This document shows positions 1-11,524 of a stretch of 64,000 bases of DNA, in pieces. Within the stretch, counting starts at the first letter, position 1, and each line of letters opens with the position of its first letter. Position numbers and translations under genes: made by a program. Origin of the DNA: Cladorhizidae sp. MBARI D1340-BT2. Lineage: Eukaryota > Porifera > Demospongiae > Poecilosclerida > Cladorhizidae. Under the pieces are notes generated by a model. The model was not told the DNA's origin. It ran no database searches and saw only the letters and a program-made list of their open reading frames with translations. The stretch is from the NCBI GenBank assembly GCA_028752905.1, contig JAQNBH010000005.1, positions 1,981,725-2,045,724 on the forward strand, written 5' to 3'.

Positions 1-566
1 ATGACACTGTCTTATAGCTCCACCGTGTCATGGCTGCACTGTCTTATAGCTCCACCATGTCATGGCACTGTCTTATAGCTCCACCATGTCATGGCTACAC
101 TGTCTTATAGCTCCACCATGTCATGGCTACACTGTCTTATAGCTCCACCATGTCATGACACTGTCTTATAGCTCCACCATGTCATGACACTGTCTTATAG
201 CTCCACCATGTCATGACACTGTCTTATAGCTCCACCATGTCATGACACTGTCTTATAGCTCCACCATGTCATGACACTGTCTTATAGCTCCACCATGTCA
301 TGGCTGCACTGTCTTATAGCTCCACCATGTCATGGCTGCACTGTCTTATAGCTCCACCATGACATGATACTGTCTTATAGCTCCACCATGTCATGGCTGC
401 ACTGTCTTATAGCTCCACCATGTCATGGCTGAACTGTCTTATAGCTCCACCATGTCATGACACAGTCTTATAGCTCCACCATGTCATGGCTACACTGTCT
501 TATAGCTCCACCATGTCATGGCTGCACTGTCTTATAGCTCCACCATGTCATGGCACTGTCTTATAG
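1..566. repeat. Minisatellite, 29/32-bp unit
   Basis: About 18 tandem copies of a unit containing ctgtcttatagctccacca. A 29-bp form (atgacactg start) and a 32-bp form (atggctgcactg or atggctacactg start) are interspersed. The array already runs at base 1, so its left end is outside the window. No stable open frame or protein similarity is seen. Confidence 0.95.
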
Positions 567-799
567 CTCCAGCATTAATGTCTCTTTTTAAACATTTTTC
601 TTGCTTATTTCTCGTTGTTGAACACCACACCAGCCAGCACATAGCACACCTTGTTGCTGCTATTCTTGCATTATTTGGTGCCTTGGTCAAGAACATCCTC
701 CTTTGGCACAAGAGAGGGGGAGAACTCCACAAGCAGAAGAGTAGAACAAGGACCCAGGCATGAGGATCCTCTTTTAAACCTTCTCTATCTTGTTTCTCC
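567..799. other. Unique stretch between two minisatellites
   Basis: This is non-repetitive DNA. A plus-strand open stretch (about 600-740) reads as a leucine/alanine-rich peptide including the segment ALFGALVKNILLWHKR. It could be an exon, but I see no convincing donor after it and recognise no family. Otherwise nothing is supported. Confidence 0.3.
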
Positions 800-2745
800 T
801 TGCACTCCACACTAGTCAGCACTGTCACAGCCTCCTTCAAGCACACCAGTCAGCACTGTCACAGCCTCCTTCAAGCACACCAGTCAGCACTGTCACAGCC
901 TCCTTCAAGCACACCAGTCAGTACTGTCACAGCCTCCTTCAAGCACACCAGTCAGCACTGTCACAGCCTCCTTCAAGCACACCAGTCAGCACTGTCACAG
1001 CCTCCTTCAAGCACACCAGTCAGCACTGTCACAGCCTCCTTCAAGCACACCAGTCAGTACTGTCACAGCCTCCTTCAAGCACACCAGTCAGCACTGTCAC
1101 AGCCTCCTTCAAGCACACCAGTCAGCACTGTCACAGCCTCCTTCAAGCACACCAGTCAGCACTGTCACAGCCTCCTTCAAGCATACCAGTCAGCACTGTC
1201 ACAGCCTCCTTCAAGCACACCAGTCAGCACTGTCACAGCTTCCTTCAGCACACCAGTCAGCACTGTCACAGCCTCTTTCAAGCACACCAGTCAGCACTGT
1301 CACAGCCTCCTTCAAGCACACCAGTCAGCACTGTCACAGCCTCCTTCAAGCACACCAGTCAGCACTGTCACAGCTTCCTTCAGCACACCAGTCAGCACTG
1401 TCACAGCCTCCTTCAAGCACACCAGACAGCCTCCTTCAAGCACACCAGTCAGCACTGTCACAGCCTCCTTCAAGCACACCAGTCAGCACTGTCACAGCCT
1501 CCTTCAAGCACACCAGTCAGCACTGTCACAGCCTCCTTCAAGCACACAAGTCAGCACTGTCACAGCTTCCTTCAGCACACCAGTCAGCACTGTCACAGCC
1601 TCCTTCAAGCACACCAGTCAGCACTGTCACAGCCTCCTTCAAGCACACCAGTCAGCACTGTCACAGCCTCCTTCAAGCACACCAGTCAGCACTGTCACAG
1701 CCTCCTTCAAGCACACCAGTCAGCACTGTCACAGCCTCCTTCAAGCACACCAGTCAGCACTGTCACAGCTTCCTTCAGCACACCAGTCAGCACTGTCACA
1801 GCCTCCTTCAAGCACACCAGACAGCCTCCTTCAAGCACACCAGTCAGCACTGTCACAGCCTCCTTCAAGCACACCAGTCAGCACTGTCACAGCCTCCTTC
1901 AAGCACACCAGTCAGCACTGTCACAGCCTCCTTCAAGCACACCAGTCAGCACTGTCACAGCCTCCTTCAAGCACACCAGTCAGCACTGTCACAGCCTCCT
2001 TCAAGCACACCAGTCAGCACTGTCACAGCCTCCTTCAAGCACACCAGTCAGCACTGTCACAGCCTCCTTCAAGCACACCAGTCAGCACTGTCACAGCCTC
2101 CTTCAAGCACACCAGTCAGCACTGTCACAGCTTCCTTCAGCACACCAGTCAGCACTGTCACAGCCTCCTTCAAGCACACCAGTCAGCACTGTCACAGCTT
2201 CCTTCAGCACACCAGTCAGCACTGTCACAGCCTCCTTCAAGCACACCAGTCAGCACTGTCACAGCCTCCTTCAAGCACACCAGACAGCCTCCTTCAAGCA
2301 CACCAGTCAGCACTGTCACAGCCTCCTTCAAGCACACCAGTCAGCACTGTCACAGCCTCCTTCAAGCACACCAGTCAGCACTGTCACAGCCTCTTTCAAG
2401 CACACCAGTCAGTCAGCACTGTCACAGCCTCCTTCAAGCACACCAGTCAGCACTGTCACAGCCTCCTTCAAGCACACCAGTCAGCACTGTCACAGCCTCC
2501 TTCAAGCACACCAGTCAGCACTGTCACAGCCTCCTTCAAGCACACCAGTCAGCACTGTCACAGCCTCTTACAAGCACACCAGTCAGCACTGTCACAGCCT
2601 CCTTCAAGCACACCAGTCAGCACTGTCACAGCCTCCTTCAAGCACACCAGTCAGCACTGTCACAGCCTCCTTCAAGCACACCAGTCAGCACTGTCACAGC
2701 CTCCTTCAAGCACACCAGTCAGCACTGTCACAGCCTCCTTCAAGG
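800..2745. repeat. Minisatellite, 34-bp unit carrying a splice-acceptor-like end
   Basis: About 57 copies of a 34-bp unit with core cagcactgtcacagcctcc then ttcaagcacaccagt. A few copies are shortened, lacking the cagcactgtcac part or one base. The unit has no stop codon in several frames, and 34 is not a multiple of 3. This gives overlapping 650-codon open frames in two registers, which are not genes. The final copy runs directly into a candidate exon at 2734, so each copy repeats that exon's putative acceptor (actgtcacag) and its first bases (cctccttcaag). Confidence 0.95.
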
Positions 2746-2837
2746 ACTTGGTGACAGTTGCAGAGAACTCGGCAAACAAGCAGCAGAACAAGCTCTCAGT
2801 AAACCAATTGAGTGACATTGTTATGCTTATAATATCA
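2734..2837 (+). CDS. Candidate internal exon, unrecognised protein
   Basis: The 104-bp segment lies between a possible acceptor (ctgtcacag) and a strong donor (tca|gtgagtaa). Only one frame is open, with two leading bases and then 34 codons starting SFKDLVTVAENSANKQQ and ending DIVMLIIS. The composition looks like a normal soluble helical protein rather than repeat translation. I do not recognise the family. A second candidate exon follows 230 bp downstream and can be joined in frame if its acceptor is at 3070. It is possibly a different gene from the VPS10 receptor, lying on the opposite strand. The main weakness is that the acceptor sits inside the last minisatellite unit. Confidence 0.35.
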
Positions 2838-3284
2838 GTGAGTAAATGAATAATTATTTACCTGATGATCCTTACCAACAATCCCCTACCTCCTCCCGCA
2901 ATCAATTAGCATTAGTCACTGAAGGCATTGGAAAATTTGGAATTTTCTGGTACTAAAATTGTCGTGAGTGGACCTATTAATTTTATGCAAGGGAAAGCCA
3001 AGGAGTTCAGGCAGAGGTCCTAGGAGATGAACTTCACGGTTATAATTGACCTTCAGGTTACATTAATGAGGATTCCAAGCACTTTGGTAGTCTAATAATG
3101 CACATAAAGAAGCTGCCAATGGAAGTCTTTGCTGAGAGGTGAGCTTTTGTTTATGCTTGTTTGCTGTTGTTGTTGTTATAAAATGCCCACTCCCTTGCCT
3201 GATCAGGAAGTTTCCACTGCACTCATAAGATTTTGCAAGGAAGATATATCAATCTAATGTTGGGCTTTTCAATATTTAATTAGA
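2838..3284. other. Unique stretch containing a candidate exon
   Basis: This is non-repetitive, AT-leaning sequence. Apart from the candidate exon listed at 3071-3138, I see no feature. Confidence 0.4.
3071..3138 (+). CDS. Candidate internal exon following the 2734-2837 exon
   Basis: The open frame reads DSKHFGSLIMHIKKLPMEV then FAER and ends at a good donor (gctgagag|gtgagc). Two acceptors are possible. The one at cttcag (exon from 3057) has the better consensus, but its phase does not fit the preceding candidate exon. The one at aatgag (exon from 3071) fits in phase but has a poor pyrimidine tract. The peptide looks coding, but I cannot name the protein. Confidence 0.3.
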
Positions 3285-3620
3285 CCACCCAAGACCACTT
3301 ACATCATCTTGGGACAAATTTTCTCCAGGGATTCAGTAAGACCACCTACAACCTCTTGGGACATATTTGCTCCCAAGGATTCATTGGACAAATTTGCTCC
3401 AGGGATTCAGTAAGACCACCTACATCAACTTGGGACATATTTTCTCCAGGGATTCAGTAAGACCACCCACAACCTACATCAACTTGGGACAAATTTGCTC
3501 CAGGGATTCAGTAAGACCACCTACATCATCTTGGGACATATTTTCTCCAGGGATTCAGTAAGACCACCTACATCAACTTGGGACAAATTTTCTCCAAGGC
3601 TTCAGTAAGACCACCCAAGA
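3285..3620. repeat. Minisatellite, about 47-bp unit
   Basis: About 7 copies of a unit built from gattcagtaagaccaccta, catcaacttgggacaa and ttttctccaggg, with partial copies and small internal deletions. Confidence 0.9.
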
Positions 3621-4112
3621 CCAGCAATGGCTCCTTCCATGGTTTATCTTGGACTATCATATATATATATACATTCCATGGATTTAGTGACATCTTGCAG
3701 ATCACCACACAGTTCATCTTGAATTGTCTCCAGACAGCTCAAGATTGTTGGTTCCTCATATTCTATAGCATTTAAATATAATTATTAATGATGGTGAGAA
3801 TCTGATCACTGCTAATCTTACACAAAGAGCAGCAATATGAGCAACCGAATCATGTTGGGAGTCCCTGCATGAAACTTGATCACAGCTACACAATATGTCA
3901 GAAATCTTAACGATTTAGACTGGCACAGTTACTTTATGGACTTCAAAGTTGAACTAGTTCTTTACTATTGCTGTGAATGAAATTCGGCGTTGTAACACAC
4001 AACACACACAGGTTCAAACATGGCACTGGCAATTTGTCGCTTCACGTTCATGGCAGGGTGGCTGGATTGATTGATGCGCAAGTGCTGATGACAGAAATTT
4101 CATGAGCTCTTT
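3621..4112. other. Unique stretch, nothing recognised
   Basis: A short TA-dinucleotide run lies near 3659-3672. The rest shows no long open frame, splice-flanked exon, RNA gene or repeat that I could identify on either strand. Confidence 0.4.
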
Positions 4113-4640
4113 ACCATGTCAGCTTTAGACCATGTGCTCTATTCCAGGCCAGCTTTAGACCATGTGCTCTGTTCCAGGCCAGCTTTAGACCATGTGCTCT
4201 GTTCCAGGTCAGCTTTAGACCATGTGCTCTGTTCCAGGTCAGCTTTAGACCATGTGCTCTGTTCCAGGTCAGCTTTAGACCATGTGCTCTGTTCCACGTC
4301 AGCTTTAGATCATGTGCTCTGTTCCAGGTCAGCTTTAGACCATGTGCTCTGTTCCAGGTCAGCTTTAGATCATGTGCTCTGTTCCAGGCCAGCTTTAGAC
4401 CATGTGCTCTGTTCCACGTCAGCTTTAGACCATGTGCTCTGTTCCAGGCCAGCTTTAGACCATATGCTCCGTTCCAGGCCAGCTTTAGACCATATGCTCT
4501 GTTCCAGCCAAGATTCAGACCATATGCTCAGTTCCAGGCCAGCTTTAGACCATAAGCAAGATTCAGACCATATGCTCTGTTCCAGGCCCCATAAGCAAGA
4601 TTTAGACCATATGCTCTGTTCCAGGAGAGCTTTATACAAT
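4113..4640. repeat. Minisatellite, 30-bp unit (10-codon periodic frame)
   Basis: About 17 copies of a 30-bp unit with agctttagaccatgtgctct then gttccaggtc. The unit length is divisible by 3 and lacks stops, so it reads as an ALDHVLCSRS repeat of 182 residues on the plus strand, with another frame open on the minus strand. Toward the right end the copies degenerate (catatgctc, cataagcaagattc). No start context, splice sites or non-repeat coding sequence is attached, so it is treated as non-coding. Confidence 0.9.
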
Positions 4641-4935
4641 TGTACCGTTTCTCCATTGGGATGAGCAGAGAGAACTTTTCTAGGGAGCATCAAACTGTCT
4701 TTGGTAACAGAAAAAGAAAGCAACCACAATGTGGAGGGAACCAAAGATTATAAGCTAGAGGGAGCTTAAGGATAATAAGTTGTATCTGAGAAGTTGTCTA
4801 GTGCCTGCTGTGGCCCATTTGGCCAGGCCATGCAATGAATGAAGAGCTGAAAGATCATACAAAATACCAGACAAGCTGGTTGTTGAGCACGTATGCACCA
4901 CTTTTTGATAAACACTTAGTCTATTTCTGTCTTAA
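4641..4935. other. Unique spacer between arrays
   Basis: No supported exon or element was found here on either strand. Confidence 0.4.
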
Positions 4936-6712
4936 CAAATGTCTGTGTCACCTAGCTCACAATCCTTCACTACTGGCCTTACCTAATGTCTGTGTCACCT
5001 AGCTCACAATCCTTCACTGCTGACCTTACCTAATGTCTGTGTCCCCTAGCTCACAATCCTTCACTGCTGGCCTTACTGTGTCCCCTAGCTCACAATCCTT
5101 CACTGCTGGCCTTACCTAATGTCTGTGTCACCTAGCTCACAATCCTTCACTGCTGGCCTTACCTAATGTCTGTGTCCTCTAGCTCACAATCCTTCACTGC
5201 TGGCCTTACCTAATGTCTGTGTCCCCTAGCTCACAATCCTTCACTGCTGGCCTTACCTAATGTCTGTGTCACCTAGCTCACAATCCTTCACTACTGGCCT
5301 TACCTAATGTCTGTGTCACCTAGCTCACAATCCTTCACTGCTGGCTTTACCTAATGTCTGTGTCACCTAGCTCACAATCCTTCACTACTGGCCTTACCTA
5401 ATGTCTGTGTCACCTAGCTCACAATCCTTCACTGCTGGCTTTACCTAATGTCTGTGTCCCCTAGCTCACAATCCTTTACTGCTGGCCTTACCTAATGTCT
5501 GTGTCCCCTAGCTCACAATCCTTCACTGCTGGCTTTACCTAATGTCTGTGTCCTCTAGTTCACAATATCCTTCACTGCTGGCCTTACCTAATGTCTGTGT
5601 CACCTAGCTCACAATCCTTCACTGCTGACTTAACCTAATGTCTGTGTCACCTAGCTCACAATCCTTCACTGCTGGCCATACCTAATGTCTGTGTCACCTA
5701 GCTCACAATCCTTCACTGCTGGCCTTACCTAATGTCTGTGTCACCTAGCTCACAATCCTTCACCGCTGGCCTTACCTAATGTCTGTGTCACCTAGCTCAC
5801 AATCCTTCACTGCTGACTTAACCTAATGTCTGTGTCACCTAGCTCACAATCCTTCACTGCTGGCCTTACCTAATGTCTGTGTCACCTAGCTCACAATCCT
5901 TCACTGCTGGCCTTACCTAATGTCTGTGTCACCTAGCTCACAATCCTTCACTGCTGGCCTTACCTAATGTCTGTGTCCTCTAGCTCACAATCCTTCACTT
6001 CTGGCTTTACCTAATGTCTGTGTCTCCTAGCTCACAATCCTTCACTGCTGGCCATACCTAATGTCTGTGTCACCTAGCTCACAATCCTTCACTGCTGGCC
6101 TTACCTAATGTCTGTGTCCTCTAGTTCACAATCCTTCACTTCTGGCTTTACCTAATGTCTGTGTCACCTAGCTCACAATCCTTCACTGCTGGCCTTACCT
6201 AATGTCTGTGTCCCCTAGCTCACAATCCTTCACTGCTGGCCTTACCTAATGTCTGTGTCACCTAGCTCACAATCCTTCACTGCTGGCCTTACCTAATGTC
6301 TGTGTCACCTAGCTCACAATCCTTCACTGCTGACTTAACCTAATGTCTGTGTCACCTAGCTCACAATCCTTCACTGCTGACTTTACCTAATGCCTGTGTC
6401 CCCTAGCTTTACCTAATGTCTGTGTCCCCTAGCTCACAATCCTTCACTTCTGGCTTTACCTAATGTCTGTGTCCCCTAGCTTTACCTAATGTCTGTGTCC
6501 CCTAGCTCACAATCCTTCACTGCTGGCCTTACCTAATGTCTGTGTCACCAAGCCCACAATCCCTCTCTGCTGGCCTTACCTAATGTCTGTGTCACCTAGC
6601 TCACAATCCTTCACTACTGGCCTTACCTAATGTCTGTGTCACCTAGCTCACAATCCTTCACTGCTGGCCTTACCTAATGTCTGTGTCCCCTAGCTCACAA
6701 TCCTTGGCTCTA
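4936..6712. repeat. Minisatellite, 47-bp unit
   Basis: About 38 copies of a unit made of cctaatgtctgtgtcaccta, gctcacaatccttcact and gctggcctta. Recurrent variants (tcacct/tcccct/tcctct; gctggc/gctgac/actggc) are intermixed, which suggests repeated exchange or slippage rather than simple doubling. Two copies near 6400-6490 are truncated. Confidence 0.95.
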
Positions 6713-6719
6713 CCCGTCC

Positions 6720-7203
6720 ATACACTATTGCATACTTGATGATGTCACTTATTGTATACTTGATGATGTCACTTATTGTACACTTGATGTCACTTATTGT
6801 ATATAAGTGTATACTTGATGTCACTTATTGTACACTTGATGATGTCACTTATTGTATACTTGATGATGTCACTTATTGTATACTTGATGATGTCACTTAT
6901 TGTATACATGATGATGTCACATATTGTATACTTGATTTCGTCACTTATTGTATACTTGATGATGTCACTTATTGTATATTTGATGACGTCACTTATTGTA
7001 TACTTCTACTTTCTGCTACTTTAAACGGTACATGCTGTCATCATGTGACCCGTCTCTCTCTCAATACTTGATGATGTCACTTATTGTATACTTGATGATG
7101 TCACTTATGTAATGTCACTTACTGTATACTTGATGATGTCACTTATGTAATACTTGATGTCACTTATTGTATACTTGATGATGTCACTTATTGTATGTCA
7201 CTT
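6720..7203. repeat. Minisatellite, 24-bp unit with CRE-like core
   Basis: About 17 copies of a 24-bp unit, tacttgatgatgtcactt then attgta, interrupted near 7010-7065 by a unique insertion. Each unit contains TGATGTCA, one base from the cAMP-response element; the copy near 6984 has the exact palindrome TGACGTCA. The unit length is divisible by 3, so short periodic open frames result. Confidence 0.9.
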
Positions 7204-7214
7204 AGCCCGGAAGA

Positions 7215-7855
7215 TTTAATTACCTAATTTAAACCATGCTTACTCTTTATTGATATAATAACCTAATGTAAACCATGCTTACTCTTTATTGATATAATAA
7301 CCTAATGTAAACCATGCTTACTCTTTATTGATATAATAACCTAATGTAAACCATTGATATAATTACTTAATTTAAACCATGCTTACTCTTTATTGATATA
7401 ATTACTTAATTTAAACCATGCTTACTCTTTATTGATATAATTACTTAATTTAAACCATGCTTACTCTTTATTGATATAATAACCTAATGTAAACCATGCT
7501 TACTCTTTATTGATATAATAACCTAATGTAAACCATGCTTACTCTTTATTGATATAATAACCTAATGTAAACCATGCTTACTCTTTATTGATATAATAAC
7601 CTAATGTAAACCATGCTTACTCTTTATTGATATAATAACCTAATGTAAACCATGCTTACTCTTTATTGATATAATAACCTAATGTAAACCATGCTTACTC
7701 TTTATTGATATAATAACCTAATGTAAACCATGCTTACTCTTTATTGATATAATAACCTAATGTAAACCATGCTTACTCTTTATTGATATAATAACCTAAT
7801 GTAAACCATGCTTACTCTTTATTGATCTAATAACCTAATGTAAACCATGCTTGCC
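7215..7855. repeat. Minisatellite, 39-bp unit
   Basis: About 16 copies of a 39-bp unit: ataacctaatgtaaacca, tgcttactctttattgat and a joining at. Variant copies (attacttaatttaaacc) cluster near 7350-7450. The array lies in the intron just 3' of the last visible VPS10 exon on the minus strand. Confidence 0.92.
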
Positions 7856-7972
7856 CAGCAGGGGTGGCCAGGTCAAGCCACAGTGAATAGAACTCATTTT
7901 TGTAAGGATGTTTAGCACACCAGTAACTTACAAGAACACACACGCAGCCCTGATTGCTAGGGACGTACGTAC

Positions 7973-8205
7973 CTTCTCATCCAGGGAGTGCAGTGGGAAC
8001 CTGGCTTGCATAAAAGGTCCTCTGTTATGGCTGACCCAGAGTGGACTGCTGTATTGGCTGTAGATACTGGTGGCTGAAGTACTGATCTGCACAAACATGT
8101 ACTCATTGGAGAGATAGAAAGTATTGCGAGTGAAGGCAGAAAGGCCAGGGAACAGCTGCTGCTTGGCGTATGGATACTGCGTCATGTAGAGCTGTGAGTG
8201 AGTGG
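7973..8205 (-). CDS. VPS10-domain receptor, beta-propeller exon C (last visible)
   Basis: The minus-strand exon is bounded by acceptor ccccatgcag and donor gagaag|gtacgt. It begins by completing an alanine codon split with the exon at 8876-9011 and ends in phase 0. It encodes about 78 residues, including LYMTQYPYAKQQLFPGLSAF, NEYMFVQISTS and PLWVSHNRGPFMQARFPL. In family terms this aligns with the SORL1 VPS10 propeller segment that continues from FRSTDFF to LWVSFGRKPMRAAQF. Exons for the rest of the propeller, the 10CC module and any transmembrane segment were not found further left; they lie outside the window or in stretches I could not decode. Its pyrimidine tract is expanded into the array at 8212-8790. 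Confidence 0.85.
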
Positions 8206-8211
8206 CTGCAT

Positions 8212-8790
8212 GGGGAGAGGAGGGAGGAGGGAGGTGTGGGGGGAGAGAGGGAAGGAGAGGAGAAGAGGGAGAGGAGAGGGGTGACAGGGAGAGGAGAGGG
8301 TGACAGGGAGAGGAGGGAGGGGTGAGAGAGGAAGGGAGAGGTAGGGAAGGAGGGGAAGGGGGGAAAGGGGAGAGAGGTGGAGGGATGGAAATGGAGGGCA
8401 AGAGGAGGAAAAAGAAAAGACGAGGCAGAGAGAATTGAGGGATGATGATAGGTAGGAGGGAGGGCAAGAATAAGAGGGGGGAGTAGGGAGGGCAATAATA
8501 AGAGGGGGAGGAGGGAGGGGCAAGAATAAGAGGGGGGAGGAGGGAGGGCATGAATAAGAGGGGGAGGAGGGAGGGCAAGAATAAGAGGGGGGAGGAGGGA
8601 GGGAAAGAATAAGAGGGGGAGGAGGGAGGGCATGAATAAGAGGGGGGAGGAGGGAGGGCAAGAATAAGAGGGGGGAGGAGGGAGGGAAAGAATAAGAGGG
8701 GGAGGAGGGAGGGCATGAATAAGAGGGGGAGGAGGGAGGGCAAGAATAAGAGGGAGAGGAGGGAGGGTAAGAATAAGAGGGGGGAGGTAC
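8212..8790. repeat. Purine/pyrimidine-strand-biased minisatellite
   Basis: This 580-bp tract is almost pure purine on the plus strand. Its right two thirds is about 14 copies of a roughly 28-bp unit containing gcaagaataagagggggg and aggaggga. Read on the minus strand it is a giant polypyrimidine tract immediately upstream of the acceptor of the VPS10 exon at 7973-8205. Proline/serine/leucine-rich open frames of 219-315 codons on the minus strand are artefacts of the CT-rich composition. Confidence 0.9.
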
Positions 8791-8875
8791 AATTGGGTGA
8801 AGAAGATATTGCACACATGAACATGGGTAAATATTCTTCAAGGCATGCTAACTTTGGCTGGAATGGCTGACTCAC

Positions 8876-9011
8876 CGTTCAATGTCTTCTCATAGTAGAC
8901 AGTGCTGTTGGGCTCACCCGAACTGTCCAGCACTCTCCAGAAGTACCTGTCACTAACCACACTGGTAGACAACATGATCCAGTCAGCCCCCAAGTTTGTG
9001 GACACCCACAG
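8876..9011 (-). CDS. VPS10-domain receptor, beta-propeller exon B
   Basis: This 136-bp minus-strand exon has acceptor ccttctgtag and donor aacg|gtgag. It starts in phase 0 and ends one base into an alanine codon. It encodes LWVSTNLGADWIML, then a segment ending YFWRVLDSSGEPNSTVYYEK and TLN. The motif of bulky residues plus G.DW.M is the propeller strand signature seen in SORL1 (LWKSDDFGQTWIMI) and other VPS10 receptors. The intron to exon A is only 172 bp; the intron to exon C is 670 bp and mostly array. Confidence 0.88.
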
Positions 9012-9183
9012 CTACAGAAGGTGGGGGGAAGGAGGAGGAGATGGAAGTGGAGATGGCAATGGGAAGTATTGGGATAGAGACTAGGGAGATAAAAGAAGGA
9101 GAAATAAGAAGTGAGGAGGGATGTGTGTGTGAGGGATGTGTGTGTGTGTGGGAGGGGGGCACATGCATGCACTGGAGACTTAC

Positions 9184-9369
9184 GGATTGATTTCCAGACA
9201 AGTCATAGCCAAGCACATATTCTGAGAGGAGGGGAGATTCTGAGTTGGGGGTGGAGACACTCTGAAACTTAAAGGTGCTTGGATGGAAGTTAAGTGGGTG
9301 GGAAGTGTAGGTCAGGCCTTCATCCCTAGTCACCCACAACATTTGGTTATGTTGGTCGGAAAAGATCAG
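9184..9369 (-). CDS. VPS10-domain receptor, beta-propeller exon A
   Basis: This minus-strand exon of exactly 62 codons has acceptor catttcttag and donor aatcc|gtaagt. It encodes LIFSDQHNQMLWVTRDEGL, then a segment ending YVLGYDLSGNQS. It corresponds to the SORL1 propeller stretch with YLWITFDF and LLLGFDRS and joins in frame to the exon at 8876-9011. The residues between exon 2 (24668-24841) and this exon, about 40 in SORL1, must come from one or more exons that I did not find in the 15.3 kb between them. The minisatellite at 9385-11457 starts in this exon's pyrimidine tract. Confidence 0.88.
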
Positions 9370-9384
9370 CTAAGAAATGGTAGA

Positions 9385-11457
9385 GGGAGATGATATGGAG
9401 GAGGAGAGGGAGGGGAGAGACATACATGTTAGTGATGATATGGAGGAGGAAGGGGAGAGACATACATGTTAGTGATGATATGGAGGAGAGGGAGAGACAT
9501 ACATGTTAGTGATGATATGGAGGAGAGGGAGAGACATACATGTTAGTGATGATATGGAGGAGAGGGAGAGACATACATGTTAGTGATGATATGGAGGAGG
9601 AGAGGGAGAGACATACATGTTAGTGATGATATGGAGGAGGAGAGGGAGAGACATACATGTTAGTGATGATATGGAGGAGGAGAGGGAGAGACATACATGT
9701 TAGTGATGATATGAAGGAGGAGAGGGAGAGACATACATGTTAGTGATGATATGGAGGAGGAGGGGGAGAGACATACATGTTAGTGATGATATGGAGGAGG
9801 AGGTGGAGAGACATACATGTTAGTGATGATATGGAGGAGGAGAGGGAGAGACATACATGTAAGTGATGATATGGAGGAGGTGGAGAGACATACATGTTAG
9901 TGATGATATGGAGGAGGAGGGGGAGAGACATACATGTTAGTGATGATATGGAGGAGGAGGAGGGAGAGACATACATGTTAGTGATGATATGGAGGAGAGG
10001 GAGAGACATACATGTTAGTGATGATATGGAGGAGAGGGAGAGACATACATGTTAGTGATGATATGGAGGAGGAGAGGGAGAGACATACATGTTAGTGATG
10101 ATATAGAGGAGAGGGAGAGACATACATGTTAGTGATGATATGGAGGAGGAGAGGGAGAGACATACATGTTAGTGATGATATGGAGGAGGGGGAGAGACAT
10201 ACATGTTAGTGATGATATGGAGGAGAGGGAGAGACATACATGTTAGTGATGATATGGAGGAGAGGGAGAGACATACATGTTAGTGATGATATGGAGGAGG
10301 AGGGGGAGAGACATACATGTTAGTGATGATATGGAGGAGGAGAGGGAGAGTCATACATGTTAGTGATGATATGGAGGAGGAAGGGGAGAGACATACATGT
10401 TAGTGATGATATGGAGGAGGAGAGGGAGAGACATACATGTTAGTGATGATATGGAGGAGAGGGAGAGACATACATGTTAGTGATGATATGGAGGAGGAGA
10501 GGGAGAGACATACATGTTAGTGATGATATGGAGGAGGAGGGGGAGAGACATACATGTTAGTGATGATATGGAGGAGGGGGAGAGACATACATGTTAGTGA
10601 TGATATGGAGGAGAGGGAGAGACATACATGTTAGTGATGATATGGAGGAGAGGGAGAGACATACATGTTAGTGATGATATGGAGGAGAGGGAGAGACATA
10701 CATGTTAGTGATGATATGGAGGAGGAAGGGGAGAGACATACATGTTAGTGATGATATGGAGGAGGAGAGGGAGAGACATACATGTTAGTGATGATATGGA
10801 GGAGAGGGAGAGACATACATGTTAGTGATGATATGGAGGAGGAGGGGGAGAGACATACATGTTAGTGATGATATGGAGGAGGAGAGGGAGAGACATACAT
10901 GTTAGTGATGATATGGAGGAGGAGAGGGAGAGACATACATGTTAGTGATGATATGGAGGAGGTGGAGAGACATACATGTTAGTGATGATATGGAGGAGGA
11001 GGTGGAGAGACATACATGTTAGTGATGAGATGGAGGAGGAGGTGGAGAGACATACATGTTAGTGATGATATGGAGGAGAGGGAGAGACATACATGTTAGT
11101 GATGATATGGAGGAGGAGGGGGAGAGACATACATGTTAGTGATGATATGGAGGAGGAGAGGGAGAGACATACATGTTAGTGATGATATGGAGGAGAGGGA
11201 GAGACATACATGTTAGTGATGATATGGAGGAGGAGGGGGAGAGACATACATGTTAGTGATGATATGGAGGAGGAGAGGGAGAGACATACATGTTAGTGAT
11301 GATATGGAGGAGAGGGAGAGACATACATGTTAGTGATGATATGGAGGAGGAGGTGGAGAGACATACATGTTAGTGATGATATGGAGGAGGAGGTGGAGAG
11401 ACATACATGTTAGTGATGATATGGAGGAGAGGGAGAGACATACATGTTAGTGATGAG
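9385..11457. repeat. Minisatellite, 34/37/40-bp unit
   Basis: More than 50 copies contain gacatacatgttagtgatga, tatggaggag and a variable gag/agg purine tail. Lengths change in steps of 3 bp (34, 37, 40). On the minus strand the array is pyrimidine-rich and sits directly upstream of the acceptor of VPS10 exon A (9184-9369). The first units blend into that exon's pyrimidine tract. No gene is present. Confidence 0.95.
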
Positions 11458-11524
11458 TGAGGGGGGGAAGTTATCTCTCTCAGTTAATTAAGTTTTTCCC
11501 CCCTTTTCCCTTCTTTCCGCAGTC

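Noticed and set aside
790..2815. Two overlapping open frames of more than 650 codons (Ser/His/Gln-rich repeats)
   Set aside because: They are translations of a 34-bp stop-free minisatellite in two registers. Because 34 is not a multiple of 3, the frames merely cycle, and no non-repeat protein is attached.
4936..6712. Repeats of uniform length resembling a CRISPR array
   Set aside because: The units are directly adjacent with no unique spacers, and the setting is an animal genome with spliced genes. The same applies to the other arrays.
8103..8875. Long proline/leucine/serine-rich frames on the minus strand
   Set aside because: They result from a CT-rich tract that is intronic to the VPS10 gene. 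Only the ends beyond the tract are real exon.
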